This document shows positions 9,960-21,324 of a DNA stretch of 34,500 nt, in pieces. The stretch lies in assembly GCA_014529385.2 (NCBI GenBank), contig CM043964.1, positions 7,721,997-7,756,496 of the forward strand, written 5' to 3'. The notes under the pieces are model-generated. The model saw only the letters and a list, made by a program, of their open reading frames with translations. It made no database searches and was not told where the DNA came from. The translations under genes were made by a program, and so were the position numbers. Each line of letters begins with the position of its first letter. Within the stretch, counting starts at the first letter, position 1. Source of the DNA: Adiantum capillus-veneris. Taxonomy: Eukaryota > Streptophyta > Polypodiopsida > Polypodiales > Pteridaceae.

Positions 9960-12900
9960 CTAACAAGAGAATGGTGAAGATGGAATCTCCACTTCCTCAA
10001 GGGGGTCGGGCATTCCCTCACCAAACATTCTCTCTAGAAGGAAAGGTATGTGTCCACTTTCAGATGTCCTACCCTCACTCTCTTCCCGAATGATACTGGG
10101 TATAGCTAACGGCCTGTAGTTCTTGTGAGGTTGAACTTGTGTGGGAAACACTGTGTTCGACATCTGGATATGTTTGGGTTCAAGTTCTAATGTTCGTTGA
10201 GTTTCTTCCACCAAACCCCTCAGTTGTTGGACTCGTTCAATTTCCACTGTTGGGTTTGGATAGGTTCCAATCTTTCTCTTGCAATCCTCATTTTTTGTCT
10301 CTCGTGGCTTATCTTGGGGGTTCGCAACTGGGTGGTTTAACTTTGAATACTCTTTTGGTGTTCGTCGTAATTCCCTCTCGTGATCCTCCTCACTGGCTTT
10401 TTCCTTTGTAGTAACAGTTTTGGTCTCCGTGGTCTCTATCGAATCTGAGTCATCCTCAAGGTCATTCATATACACGGGATCCTCTCCTGTCCCTATGTTA
10501 GTCTTTGAACTAGGTTTTGAGCTAGAAGCATTAAGGGATTTCTTTCTTCGTGTTTTCTTCTTTCTCGCTCGGCCAATGGATGCAGCATCTCTCTCTTCGA
10601 GGATGTAATTTTGCTTTTGGAGCATCGACCATGTGAGTGCATTCATTGGTGCTATGTTTATAGTTGGTGGTGTCCCATCAACAATCTCTATTATGTTCAA
10701 TGGTGTGATTTTCGGCGTGTTTGGATTGTTAGGACACTGTGCGATCAAATGATCTATGCCACAACGATTACAAATGAGTATTGGCACTGCCAATGCACTC
10801 CCTTGACTTGTTTGCATTAGTGCAGCATTCTTTTGCATTCTAATGGGGCACTCAGCTACTCGATGTGGTCCACCACATTCGTAGCACTGAAGAGGTGGTC
10901 TCCTGGCAAAACTATTAATGTTTTGGCTTCTTGCTGCTAGCGCAGTAGCTTGATATACCGGTTTGATTTGTCCCCAATGGTCTTCCATATAGTACATGGG
11001 ACACTCCTCAAGCATGTCGACTCCATAGGTGATACTAGAGTCTATGTCCTCTTCGCAATCTACATAAGTACTAGATGACTCGCAACCTATTTGGTTCATA
11101 GGTGTAACTCTTGGATGAGGGGGTTGCGGTCCTAGCACTGGAGGTGGCAATGGTGTGGTTTGGACCACATTTTGGGTTCTAGGGACCATGTGCTGTAATG
11201 GCAACTGTTGCTCCATGGGTGGGGTAGGCATCAATGCAGGAACTCGAGGTGAGTCTGCCCAAGCTATAGGCGGTCTATTTTCCATGATGCGTTTAAGCAT
11301 TAGGCAATCCTTCGCTTGATGGCCATACCTACCACACGCGTTACAAGTCCCTTTAAACTTTACTCTGAAAGTAGGGCATTCACTCGTAGTATGTGGGCCC
11401 AAGCAAATTGAGCACCATTGTTGCTCCCTTCTTGGATACATATGAGTGTTTTGTGGAGCACGATTACCCCTAAGGCTTTCTTGGATGGCCTTGGTGAGAT
11501 CTGCCAAAGTTATCTCAGATATCGTTTGCTCTTTCACGATTGGCTTTATCATCATTGGATCATGCCCTGACGCTTGCGAGCTACTAGACTTCGGCTCGGC
11601 GGACACTCTTTCTCCTGCAATTATTAAATTATCCTCCAATTGGATTGCATTCATGGTGGCTGCTTCCCAAGTAGTGATACCTCTAATGACTAGGCCATTA
11701 TAGATACTTTCATGTCGTAGTCCCCTAATGAATCTATCGAGCAATTGGTTGTTGTTGAATCGCTCGTTTGGATTGCATCGAGAATTCAAATTCTTTAGGC
11801 GACTAATGAAGTCTCTCACGGATTAACCTTCTTCTCGTTGGGCTTTCTGGAGCTGAGAGGCTACACCCCAAAGTACTCCCTCTCGTATGTATTCTTTTAA
11901 GAACAGTCTCCTAAGAGTAGAGTACATCGTTTTCTCTTCTACTCTTAAGGTTCTATACCAATCTCCAGCCTTTCCGCTTAGGGTCAAACTCAAAGCCTTA
12001 CACTTATGTAGCTCATTGTGCTCTTCCAAGGAATCGCACACATGTTCAAAGACTTCCATATGCTTTCTAGCATCTCCGTCTCCACTGAATTTCTGTGTGA
12101 GCTTAGCTACTTGAACTGCCTTGCTCCTAGGCTCTCTATCAGGTGCACTACGCATGTTTTCTGCAATAGAGCGACCGATAATTTGAGCAAATGCTGCCAA
12201 ATCTCCTATTTGAGCAGGTATAATGGGTGTATGTGCTCCTGGAACCACATGTGAGATGGGAGTTGGCCTTGGCCTTGGCATACGCGCGGCTCTTGGGTCC
12301 CATATTTCGTATGGTGGTGTACCAGACGGTGGTCCAAAGTTTACAGGCATGGCCCTAGGCATAGGGGGTGCCTGATATGGCATGTTATTATTAAATGGCA
12401 TGGCTCCACTTGTATAGGAGCTTGGATAATTCCATTGTGGATTGTAAGCTCTTGGAATAATCGGAGGTGTAGGAGCTACATGAGGCTGAGGTACGACAGG
12501 TGCACATGATTGATACATACATGTAGGTATAGTTGGGGGCACTATGCTACTAGGCATCGGCGCAGTATTAACAAATGAACTCCATGGTGTACTTCTTGTC
12601 ATGCTCACCATTGGGATATGCATGGTAGCCGTAGTGTCATTAAGAGAAAGATGAGCTAGATCTGGGAAGGTAAAGCTACCACTTGTGGGCTCAGATTGTA
12701 CTGAGGCTCCTGGCGAAACAACATATGGAGGATCAATGGGGCTCACTAAGGGAGTCTCCATTTGTGATAGGGTTGGTTGGTTGGCCTTTCCCGTATCCAA
12801 GAATCTCATTAGGCCTGTTGAAGGCATGTTGATCCTTGTGTTCTGTCTTTCTAACTCGACAATCCTATGGAGGACATCACAGACTTTCTGTTGTTGCTCA

Positions 12901-13754
12901 TCTATGCTAGTAGCACCCGATGTGGATTGTAGAACATCTAACCAACCCACATAATAGGTGTTTCCTGTGTACCGATCAGTTAAAGCTTCTGCTTGTAGGT
13001 CATACTCCCAATTTTTGTTTAGGAATATCCCATCTAGGCCTGGCGTGCTGGAGGTTTCCCTTGAAGTGGAAGCATTATTGCTCCCCATAGCTTGCCCCTC
13101 CGTGACTGCTACCTTGGGAGCACTCGGTTGCTCGGCTGGCATGATTGTTGTCATAGGAGCCTTTGCTTTCAGGGCTCGACTTTGTTCTAGCCCTCGTAGG
13201 TTCTCAATTTCCCTCTCCCTTGTTGCTTGCATATAGCGTTCGATCTCTTGTACTTCGGCAAGACTCCTACCATCGGGTAGTAAAACCTCAGAGGGAGATA
13301 GTCCTAAAGGATCAGGAGGTGCAGTGGATGGAACATTCACATGCACACTCTCAAGAAGCATAGAGTCTATTTTAGGCATGAATGACGAATTTACTTCCCC
13401 ACTCCCTTCATTTATTTCATTAACCGCATGTTCAGAGTGAGTAGCTCTACTAAGGGTCTCTTTTAAGCGGCTAAACACGCTGGACCTGGGCCGTGGGCCC
13501 ATGGCATGCATGTCTTGACTTGAACTATCAGGGTTTGGTGTAGGATACCCCTCCATGACTTCGTAGTCAGAGGAAGAATCACTAGACGCGATATGAGGAT
13601 CTTGGGTCGCGCTACCTTGAGTCCCGGTCGAAGGTCCAGAACCTAGGGTGGAGGAATAATGGGTGCCCGCGTAAATGGAGGCACTACCAATATGCTCGTG
13701 CTCTAACACTCGTCCAGAGCGTAGGTTCATATGACTTCCACACTCTAAGCGCAT
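9960..13754 (-). pseudogene. gag: gag of the gypsy element, one internal stop
   Basis: Gag forms the particle shell and binds element RNA. The first ATG is at 13754; the frame is open back to a TAA at 13784. A Pro/Ser/Met-rich N-terminal region of about 500 residues is followed by the retrotransposon gag core (FSGDGDARKHMEVFEHVC, then GDWYRTL, then LFLKEY, then SVRDFISRLKNL), ending near 11600. A TAA at 11825-11823 splits the core, and the frame continues unchanged after it. Four zinc knuckles follow: CSIC..H....C (11414-11376), CNAC..GH....C (11345-11304), CYEC..H....C (about 10886-10848) and CNRC..H....C (about 10772-10734). Three of these have CX2CX3HX4C spacing. A charged Lys/Glu-rich tail leads to a TAG at 9960. 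Confidence 0.85.
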
Positions 13755-14500
13755 TGGTAAGTGCCCGTGAAGGTCGCTCACTTAGTTTTTTTTTTTTTTT
13801 TAGGTGTTTATAACCCAAGTTTTTCGTTATTCTTGGTTATTTTTCGTAACCAAGCCACAAAATATGGTGTGTAATAGCTCAAGACGAGCGTTTTGGTTAA
13901 TGGAACGTGTCATGCTTTACAGCTCCCTATTCGGCTACGTGAAGCCCTCGAAATCCTAAAAATAGTCTTTATAGTCCTCGAAATCCTAAAAATAGTTTTT
14001 AAATATAAAAAGGTGTATAAACTATATTTTAAAACTGAGGACTCAGGTCTGGGTTTGGGCTTGAGCTTGGGGAATGATCCCCAGCCCGATCCTTCTTTTT
14101 AAAATAAATTATTTTTTTAAAAAGATTTTTATTTTTTTTTAAGTCGCCACGGCCGCGCTGCGCACGCGCACACACACAATTAACCTACACCTAACTTATC
14201 TACTTACAGCTAATAGAGATACTGCCACACACACTCTAACACTATTTACACAGTACTACAGTAGCTAACAGATCTACAAAACTAACCTTACAGAACTAAC
14301 ATTCCATAGCTAATACCTTAATTCTAACAACACATTGCAAAAAAATTGTAACTCCTTCTTTACAGAAAACAAAAAAGACGGTACAGTGTAACAAAAATCT
14401 TCTCCACACAACCACACACCTTCCTTCTTCACAAATCCTTCAATTGAAATTGCATCACAAGAAAGTGTAAAGTGCTTAACCGAGCTTAGTGTAAGGCATT
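13755..14500 (-). other. gypsy 5' leader
   Basis: Untranslated leader between the primer site and gag. It has a poly(A)-type run on the minus strand at about 13786-13801, a 30-bp tandem duplication (CCTCGAAATCCTAAAAATAG at 13946 and 13976) and a CA-rich stretch near 14165. No coding signal was seen. Confidence 0.7.
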
Positions 14501-14518
14501 TCCCCGGCAGCGGCGCCA
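14501..14518 (-). promoter_or_regulatory. Primer-binding site, tRNA-Asp type
   Basis: The plus strand reads TCCCCGGCAGCGGCGCCA, matching the 3' end of plant tRNA-Asp(GTC) including CCA at 17 of 18 bases. It lies 4 bp inside the LTR end. This sets the element's direction and shows that LTR sequence lies to the right. Confidence 0.9.
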
Positions 14519-14783
14519 AAAATGTGCACTCCTTGCCGCACTGTCGAAGCAAGGGACTTGCCGATACACTGTGTGCGAGCCACAAATGGCTCCAAGCACA
14601 CAACAAGCCTAAACTAGCAAGCTCAAGAGAGCAAAGGGTGTGTCACTCACCGCTCTACGCTCGCCTTCGTGGTGGATTCCTCGCCGCGATGAAGAAGAAG
14701 CTGCAGTCGTGCCACGCTCAACCGCTTCGCCGCCGTCGTGCCTTCGTAATGCTCGATCGCACACACACTCTCCCTCTCTCTCT

Positions 14784-14855
14784 CACACATACACACACAC
14801 ACACACACAAGGAGGTGAAGAATAAGAAGATGGAGATGGAGATGGAGATGGAGCA
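14784..14855. repeat. CA microsatellite and GGAGAT repeats in the gypsy LTR
   Basis: A run of about 13 CA dinucleotides is followed by four GGAGAT hexamers. The open frames on both strands here are low-complexity translations. Confidence 0.85.
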
Positions 14856-14909
14856 AGAGCACTCTTCTATTGCACAAATGAGAGAATGAGTGAATTTTAG
14901 GTTTAGTTG

Positions 14910-14919
14910 GCTTTTATAT
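14910..14919 (-). promoter_or_regulatory. TATA box in the gypsy 5' LTR
   Basis: ATATAAAAGC on the minus strand lies about 400 bp inside the LTR. It would drive the gag-pol transcript leftward. Confidence 0.55.
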
Positions 14920-15303
14920 GAGCTCACCCCATTCACACTTGGGCGCCCATGGTTAGCCAACTAATCCCTTGAATGTCCCGGTTAGAGTGCGCCTCTCATC
15001 GGCGATCACTCTTACCCTTTTCCTATTGGTCCGACAAGCCCGGTACCTGACTCTACCAAATACATAATACACGTCCATCGTAGGTGATGGGGTGTCCGTG
15101 AGCCGTGAGGGTTAACAAGCATACATATAATACTTACAAACTCATGTTGAAGCGTATCGTAGCCTCCACTCCCAAGATGTGACGCTCTAGCAGACTCCAA
15201 ATGTGCTCTAGCTACATCTCTCTGCTTGCTGAAATCTTAGAGGATTGTCTTGTATCTCTTGTGCAATCCCCGCGCACTCCTCTGCATCCAACCATGCCGG
15301 CTT

Positions 15304-18300
15304 GGAACTCAGACACATTGTACTATGCAAAATGAAGATGGTGATATTGTTGCTTTAGAAGCTTGAACCATAGCAACAATACCTATTTTTTACCTTTACC
15401 AAAATGTAATGATGTGGTAGAGGAGAACCATGTGGACTATATGCTGAAGGTGACACAAAATCCAGTTGAGGGTGGATCATGATTAGTTCCTTCATTAAAG
15501 ATGGTGAGTCTTTTTTAAAATTTCATGAATTGAGTGTCTTCAAAAGAATTAAAAAATATTTTTAGATACTTACATGTTGTTAAGTATAAAATTGAAGGGT
15601 TGTGAAATGGTTTACTCATTATTGAGAAAATAATTAGTCTCTATGTGGAAGGAAACTATAGAAGAAAACCAGAAAGAAAGAAAGATGGAATGTTTCTTTG
15701 TGTGAAGAGGTAGATAATTTTTCACAAATATTATGTTTGAATATCAATCAAGGCATTATAAGAAAGTCTTTGTGTACTGTTTTGTAATGTCTTTTGTAGG
15801 GATTTCAAAGCTCAATTTGAATCTTGCAGATAGATTCATCTTTTGGTGCATTGTTATCAAGTGGCAACATGAACTGATGATGGAGCAAAAGACACCATAC
15901 ACACACTCACACACCTTAATACAACACAAGGAGTTCCCTTACTTTCCTCACCTCACATATAGCCACTTAAGAGTTCAATGAAAATCCCTCCCTCCCAAAC
16001 TCAATTCAATCTCCAAACGTCTCAAACTACAAGCCCTTGCCTACCCACAGACATTATGTAGTGAGTCGAGTTGATCAAGGCTTGGAATCACACTTGATGG
16101 CTACCAAGAGACACAAGAAAGACCATCAAAAACTTAAAAAGTCCAGCCACAAAAGGCCTCTCTCAAACCATTGGAAAATCTTCACCAAACTCCACAACAC
16201 TCTTTGGTGTTGCCTCAACCCTAATGGCTCCGCTACAGGGTCAAATAGTCTTGCCAAAATCCATACCTTCCTCCCTCAATTCCTTGCACACACACATCCG
16301 CATACTCACATATTTTGTCCACTGCCTCCTCAATTTAGCATTTAAAACCACCGACTGACCAAAAGATATATTAGCCTTTTGATTTCATATGTCATTACCA
16401 ATATTATAGTCTTCAACACCTTGCCCAAGAGGTTAAGTCCATTGGACCTATTTTTCTTCATCGCCACCTCTTGCTACTCTCTGGTTGATCCTCTACTTTA
16501 GCTTTCCCCTTATTTTCTCTTGTTTTCCTCTCTTCTTTTGTCTCTTTTCTTTATCATGCTTGGCTCTCTTATTGGCCAAGACATCCACATATCTTGTTGC
16601 TAAAGGGTAATGATGTTGATAGCCCTACCTTCTCCATTTGCAGGAAATGGTTGAGGTTTTTGGTGATGCGGTGATGCTTCTAGTTCCCGCTCTTGATGAT
16701 TTTCATCCCCTCTTCCTTGATTGCATCCATATGAAGGATACATCCCTCATCTCTCTTTGTAGGACAATCAGGGGTGTAGTGACCCTCTTCACCCCAGAAT
16801 TGTAGCATCTTCCATGTAGCCTTCATCCTTTGCCTCTCCTAGCTGGTTTCTCTTCACTTTGACTTGTATCCATTATGTTAATCCTCAACTCTTGTAGTAG
16901 TTGTTTGGAAAGATCATGCAAAGCCCTTGTTGTAATGGGATTGGGACCTTGAACCACTTGCTCCACTTTTGTAGCTGCCTAGCAAGATCATGCAAAGCCC
17001 TTGCTATTACGAGATTAGGACCTTGAACCACTTGATCCATTCTATCATCCGCTACCATGCGAACCATTGGTTTCACTACCATTGGCTCAACATGTGTCAT
17101 ACCTTGATCTCAACTTCATTTGATCTTTTTTAGCTTGGCCATGGCAATTTCCATTGCTCTTTTAAATGTATCAAACTCCTATTGATTGACCTTCTCCCAT
17201 TACACTTGAATGAACACAATCCATAAACTGGTGTACTTCAAAGACATCCCCTGGTGATACTTGGGATGTTGCCTCTAATTGCACCCAAATCCCTTTGAAG
17301 TGTTTCAAAAACTCTGAAAGTTATAAGGGACATTTTTTTGCAAGCCCCTCAAATTTGTTGTTTCTTCTATTCAAAAAAGTTGAAGTCTTGTGCTTCAACC
17401 ACACCACCACTTTCTCTTCAAGGATGCTAAAACTTCACAGCAAAACCACTTCATCTAGGTGCATAACCAATAAAATTTTGCACCCAATAGGATGGCCAAA
17501 AGATGATGGAGAAAACGACATTGTGCACACACTCACACACCCTCACACCTTAACACAACACAAGAAAATTCCCTTACTTTCCCCATCTCACACACAACCA
17601 CTAAAGAGCTCAATGAAAATCCTCCCCCCAAACTCAATTCAGGCTCCAAACATCTCAAACTACAAGCCCTTGCCTACCCATAGGCATTACGTAGTGACTT
17701 AAGGTGATCAAGGCTTGGAATCACACTTGATGGATACCAAAAGACACAAGAAATACCATTAAAAAACTCTAGCCACAAAATGCCCCTCTCAAGCCATTGC
17801 AAAAGGTTCACCAAACTCCACTCCGCTGTGGAATCTTTGGTGTAGCCTCAACCCTAATAGCACCGATATAGGATTAGTTATTCTTATATAAAGTTGCACC
17901 TTTTACCCTCAATTCCTCACACACACACATCCATGGAAAACTCAAAACTTCCATAGACTCTCCAAAGTGCAAAATTGATGAGAAGAAATCCTCATTCACT
18001 CCTCCACGCCCTAAAACATACGACTCGACTGCATAGGACTACCAATAGAAACCCTGCTTTCTCCTAAATACATAGAGAGATGAAAGTTCTTATATTGGAT
18101 TCCCCACACACTCCCTCAGCTTGGACACTCGTGGAATCATGAGAGATGTTGCAAAAATATGAATTTTCACACATTTTTGATCCATTTTTTGACCTTTTTA
18201 TGCCATTTTTGGCTAGTTTTGACCTCTTGATAGGCATTTTTGGTGGGGAAAATTCCTAACGGACTTCAAATTCCAAAAACACTTGTAGGATTAATCCTTG

Positions 18301-19456
18301 ATACTCATAATTCGTGGCCACATACCAAAATTTGATTTTTGACCACTTCTACATCAATCTACACATCATTGCATATTGGGCACTAAAAATAGATAGTTAT
18401 CACACGTATCAAACCTCCAGGGGAAGATGAGCATACCCACACTTTCCACTTGCATTATTTACATTATAGAAAACTGAAGAGGATACCCTAGATCCAAAAA
18501 ATTCCACTTGGCACCACATCCAAGGCCTTGATACCCTCTTCGGGTATGTACATGTGCACGATTGCTGCTAAGATGCAAGCAGGACTATCTACAATGCATA
18601 CATTGTCCACCGTAGTTGAAACCCAATAGTACATTTTCAAAGATTCCAAATGCATGTATTTACATTTATTTGTACACATGTTCATGCAAGTATTTACATA
18701 TATTTGTACACATGTTCATGCATGTATTTACATATATTTGTACACATGTCCATGCATATACACACTACTTTGTTAACACCAAAACTTGTCTATCAATGAG
18801 TAACAAGTACCATACCACATCAAAAGAATTTTCTCTTCAATGACATGCCATTGAAGGTGATTTATCTAAAGATATGTGTGATTTTTTTATTGTACTGAAA
18901 AATTCTAATATATATCGTTTCATTAGTTAGGGTATGAGACCTTGGGTGCCTTTTCATCATCATGTGAAGAAGGCTATCATGAGGATTTGCAAAAAAGAAC
19001 CAAAGAACAGATGGTAATAATTATTTCTCTAGTAAAATTTTAAAGAAATTTGATTTTACTTTTAGGAATTGCAATAAATTATTTCTCTATTAAAGTTTTT
19101 AAGAAATTTGATTTTACTTTTAGGAATTGCAATAATGTGAAAATTTCTCGTTTAAATTATTTAAGGAATAAATATGTAGTTTATGCATGACATCTGTCTA
19201 ATTCCCAGATTAGTGAGAAGCTTAGACAATCTCTTGTTGTTGAGTATGTAAAGCAATCCTACAAAAAGATCAAATAAAAGATAAAGGTAGCATTGAAAAG
19301 TGACTTTCATGTGTCATAACTAATCCAAATTTTAGAGTATTAAGCCTTCTTTCTTCAATTGTTTAGGATATGCAAGGTATTGGAGGTGACACATCCAATA
19401 TATATGTTCTAAATACAAAAATTGATAAGGTAAAAATTAATGTTTTGATATTGTAT
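15304..19456. repeat. Right copy of long direct repeat X
   Basis: Second copy of X, without the solo LTR and with the 374 bp (17158-17531) missing on the left. It holds the same LTR-like pair (15870-16301, about 17492-17930). The last shared base is 19456. Divergence from the left copy is uneven: about 10 differences in the first 190 bp, none seen in the next 1,045 bp, then about 2-3% onward. Confidence 0.9.
16699..17100 (-). pseudogene. Degenerate retroelement gag remnant (right X)
   Basis: Counterpart of the remnant at 3390-3791, with the same damaged zinc knuckle (16762-16806) and the same 74-bp internal duplication. The shared damage shows it was already decayed before X was duplicated. 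Confidence 0.5.
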
Positions 19457-19460
19457 TTTT

Positions 19461-20180
19461 TGTTGTCATATTTATATATGTAAAATATGTGATTTAATTC
19501 ATAAAACCTGTTTATAGTAGCAATTTGTGTGTTTATGTAGGTATGTTCTTTCAATATGGAGAAGTGAAAGTTGTTTCTCCCTTGCTAGGAGGTTTCTTCC
19601 CTGTGCTTTGTATATGCTCCTATCACTCTAGGGTATATTATCTTGTATTTTCACACCAAGTAATAAATTTTTTATTTTTTGCATTGAGCTCCTTCTCCAT
19701 CTCCAAGCTATGTGTGCATTGTTGCAATGAAACTAAAACAATTAGTTTCATAGTAGGTAGCGTCCTCCCGGGGATGGTCCCCGACATCACCAACACCCAT
19801 TGTTCACTTTCTTTAGTTTTGGTAAGCTTTGACAAGCATGAGTAGGTCCATAAATACTTTGGGAGATCCTCGAAGATTTTGTAGAGCTTGGTGAGCTTAG
19901 AATTTTGATTCGGGCTTGTTTTGACCTCCGCTTCACATACTATAAGTACTATGTAGGAAATTTCATCCTTTTGTAAAAAATTTCATCCATTGCAAGTTTT
20001 TGCATAACAATTCTTCATTAGTCTACTATGGTTCATGCTATATGGCACATAGAGTTTCCCATTAATTTCTACTAGAATTGAACATTTTCTATAGCAAGTT
20101 TAGTCTTTCACTATGGATGAAAGCAATGATGTTTTTAAGATGTTTTCTGTTGAAGACAAAAAAGATGGATACAACTATCC
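19461..20180 (+). mobile_element. Ty1/copia fragment: LTR, leader and gag start
   Basis: The probable LTR begins near 19461 (TGTTGTCA) and ends AAAACA at 19740. It is followed by ATTAGTTTCATAG, a diverged initiator-Met primer site. The leader that follows (TTTGACAAGC, GTAGAGCTT.GTGAGCTTA, TATGTAGG.AATTTCATCCTTTTGT) parallels the leader of the minus-strand copia at 32580-33813. A gag start at 20113 reads MDESNDVFKMFSVEDK then DGYNYPL, the copia gag N-terminus, before hitting TGA at about 20171. LTR start is uncertain; the rest of the element is absent or unrecognisable. Confidence 0.65.
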
Positions 20181-21008
20181 ATTATTGGCTACATGATGCA
20201 ACATAGACTTGAGATGGTAAAGCATTGGCTGCTTGGGATCATGGGGATCATGAGAGTTCAAATCAAGAACCACCCTACTTGTTTTTCCCTTTCTTAGAAA
20301 CCAATAGCTAATCTAATTTCTCCTTTGATGGTCGTAGATCTATTACCATGTATATGGTAGTGATCTGTGTGAACACACTTAGGACCACCAAGTAACGTTT
20401 TTCCCACTCTAAAAGGCTTTTCCCCCATCGTGCTTTGTATATATGCAATCTTCAACCAGTCTTGGCTACACATGATTCAACTAAATCTTCACATTCTTCT
20501 AGTAGTGTTGCTTGAAAACTGTCATCCATTGGTCATCAAGAGGTCTTCTTCCGTAAGATCCTTTGGAAGCACACCCTCCATGCTCAGACCATACTCCTCA
20601 TGCAGCTCTTCGGCTATATATCAAAACTTGGTCAAAAGAGGGTATTCCTCCATTTTCTTTTTGCCTACAATGTGGAAACGCGTTCCAATAATGCAAAACT
20701 CAACACAAAGATTTTGAACTGCTCTTTAGCACATGGATGACCTTGCCAATGCAAAATTTAAAATTGTGTGGTACCAAAACTATAAAGTACCAAATTTGGT
20801 ACTATAAAGTGCCTCAGTTTATATGTTAACCTTCATCGTCCTATAGAGCTTTAAATTTGTGTTCGGCTCATAGTACATATACTTGCATGTATGAAAAGCA
20901 CAGAAAAAAATGCAGAGCTCTCAAGATACCATACACACACTTGCATGCATGCAATTTAACAAGAAAAAAGATCGGGCTCAAAACCTCAAAATCTTCAAAT
21001 GACGATAG
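20181..21008. other. Unassigned DNA
   Basis: On the minus strand near 20690-20480 there is a stretch that reads as plausible protein (KKKMEEYPLL, then AEELHEEYGLSMEGVLP, then LTEEDLLMTNG) with stops between parts. It could be a decayed exon of the frame at 21010-21303. No family recognised. Confidence 0.3.
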
Positions 21009-21009
21009 C

Positions 21010-21290
21010 TACCATTCAAGAAAGAAAAACAAAACCAATGGCACAAAACAACAATGTACGCATGGAAAGGAGGAACACCAACCTCTGGACTTTGTAGATG
21101 ATCGAGTCTCATCCTCACCAAAAAGCGCTCTAAACTTAGTTGATTCCTCCTTGCTAGCTTTTGTGTTTTGGGTGTTGATGCTCCGAGGATGTTTTGTACT
21201 TGTGAGGGGGGACCTTGCATCCATGGTCCTAGGCTTCTTCCCCTTGTCTGGTGAAGCCTTGGCAATAGATTTCCTTGCAGGCATCCTCAT
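21010..21290 (-). pseudogene. Possible first exon of an unknown gene
   Basis: From an ATG at 21290 the minus strand encodes about 68 residues that begin MRMPARKSIAKASPDKGKK. They are rich in Lys, Ser and Thr, then acidic (FRALFGEDET). A GT follows AAGTCCAGAG near 21083 and could be a splice donor. Beyond it the frame turns hydrophobic and low-complexity. No domain is recognised. The overlapping plus-strand frame (20857-21324) looks less protein-like. The exon reading is an inference and the gene may be broken. Confidence 0.25.
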
Positions 21291-21324
21291 AGTTGCGATG
21301 GTGCACAGTCAGAGACCTCCCTAG

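Larger units (their letters stand above)
6662..15317 (-). mobile_element. Ty3/gypsy retrotransposon, 3'-truncated
   Basis: Read on the minus strand from 15317, the element has a 5' LTR (to 14523), a tRNA-Asp primer site (14518-14501), a leader, gag, protease, reverse transcriptase and RNase H, then stops in the RNase H-integrase linker. Integrase, polypurine tract and 3' LTR are missing. The gag-PR-RT-RH order and RT type identify Ty3/gypsy. The long gag and tRNA-Asp primer resemble the Tat/Athila side of plant gypsy elements, but without integrase I do not assign a lineage. The truncation coincides with the duplication junction at 6649-6661. Confidence 0.9.
14523..15317 (-). repeat. 5' LTR of the gypsy element (about 795 bp)
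   Basis: On the minus strand the LTR would begin TGTGTCTGAG (15317) and end GTGCACA (14523), giving TGTG/CACA inverted ends next to the primer site. A TATAAAAGC box lies at about 14919-14910. The inner end is firm. The outer end is inferred, because no 3' LTR survives for comparison and TSD cannot be tested; an alternative CA end exists at 15286. Confidence 0.7.

Noticed and set aside
7983-13363. Plus-strand frames over the gypsy coding region
   Set aside because: They are shadows of the minus-strand gag-pol frame, which carries all recognisable domains.
14501-14518. tRNA-Asp gene fragment
   Set aside because: Only the 18 bases of a primer site are present, directly inside an LTR end; no tRNA body is found.
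14524-14960. Histidine/threonine or Glu/Met-rich small proteins in the gypsy LTR
   Set aside because: They are translations of CA and GGAGAT microsatellites on both strands.
1994-19456. X copies as the LTRs of one giant retrotransposon
   Set aside because: The sequence between them includes a gypsy element with its own LTR and primer site at 14501-15317. No primer site or polypurine tract abuts X, and X itself contains an older element.
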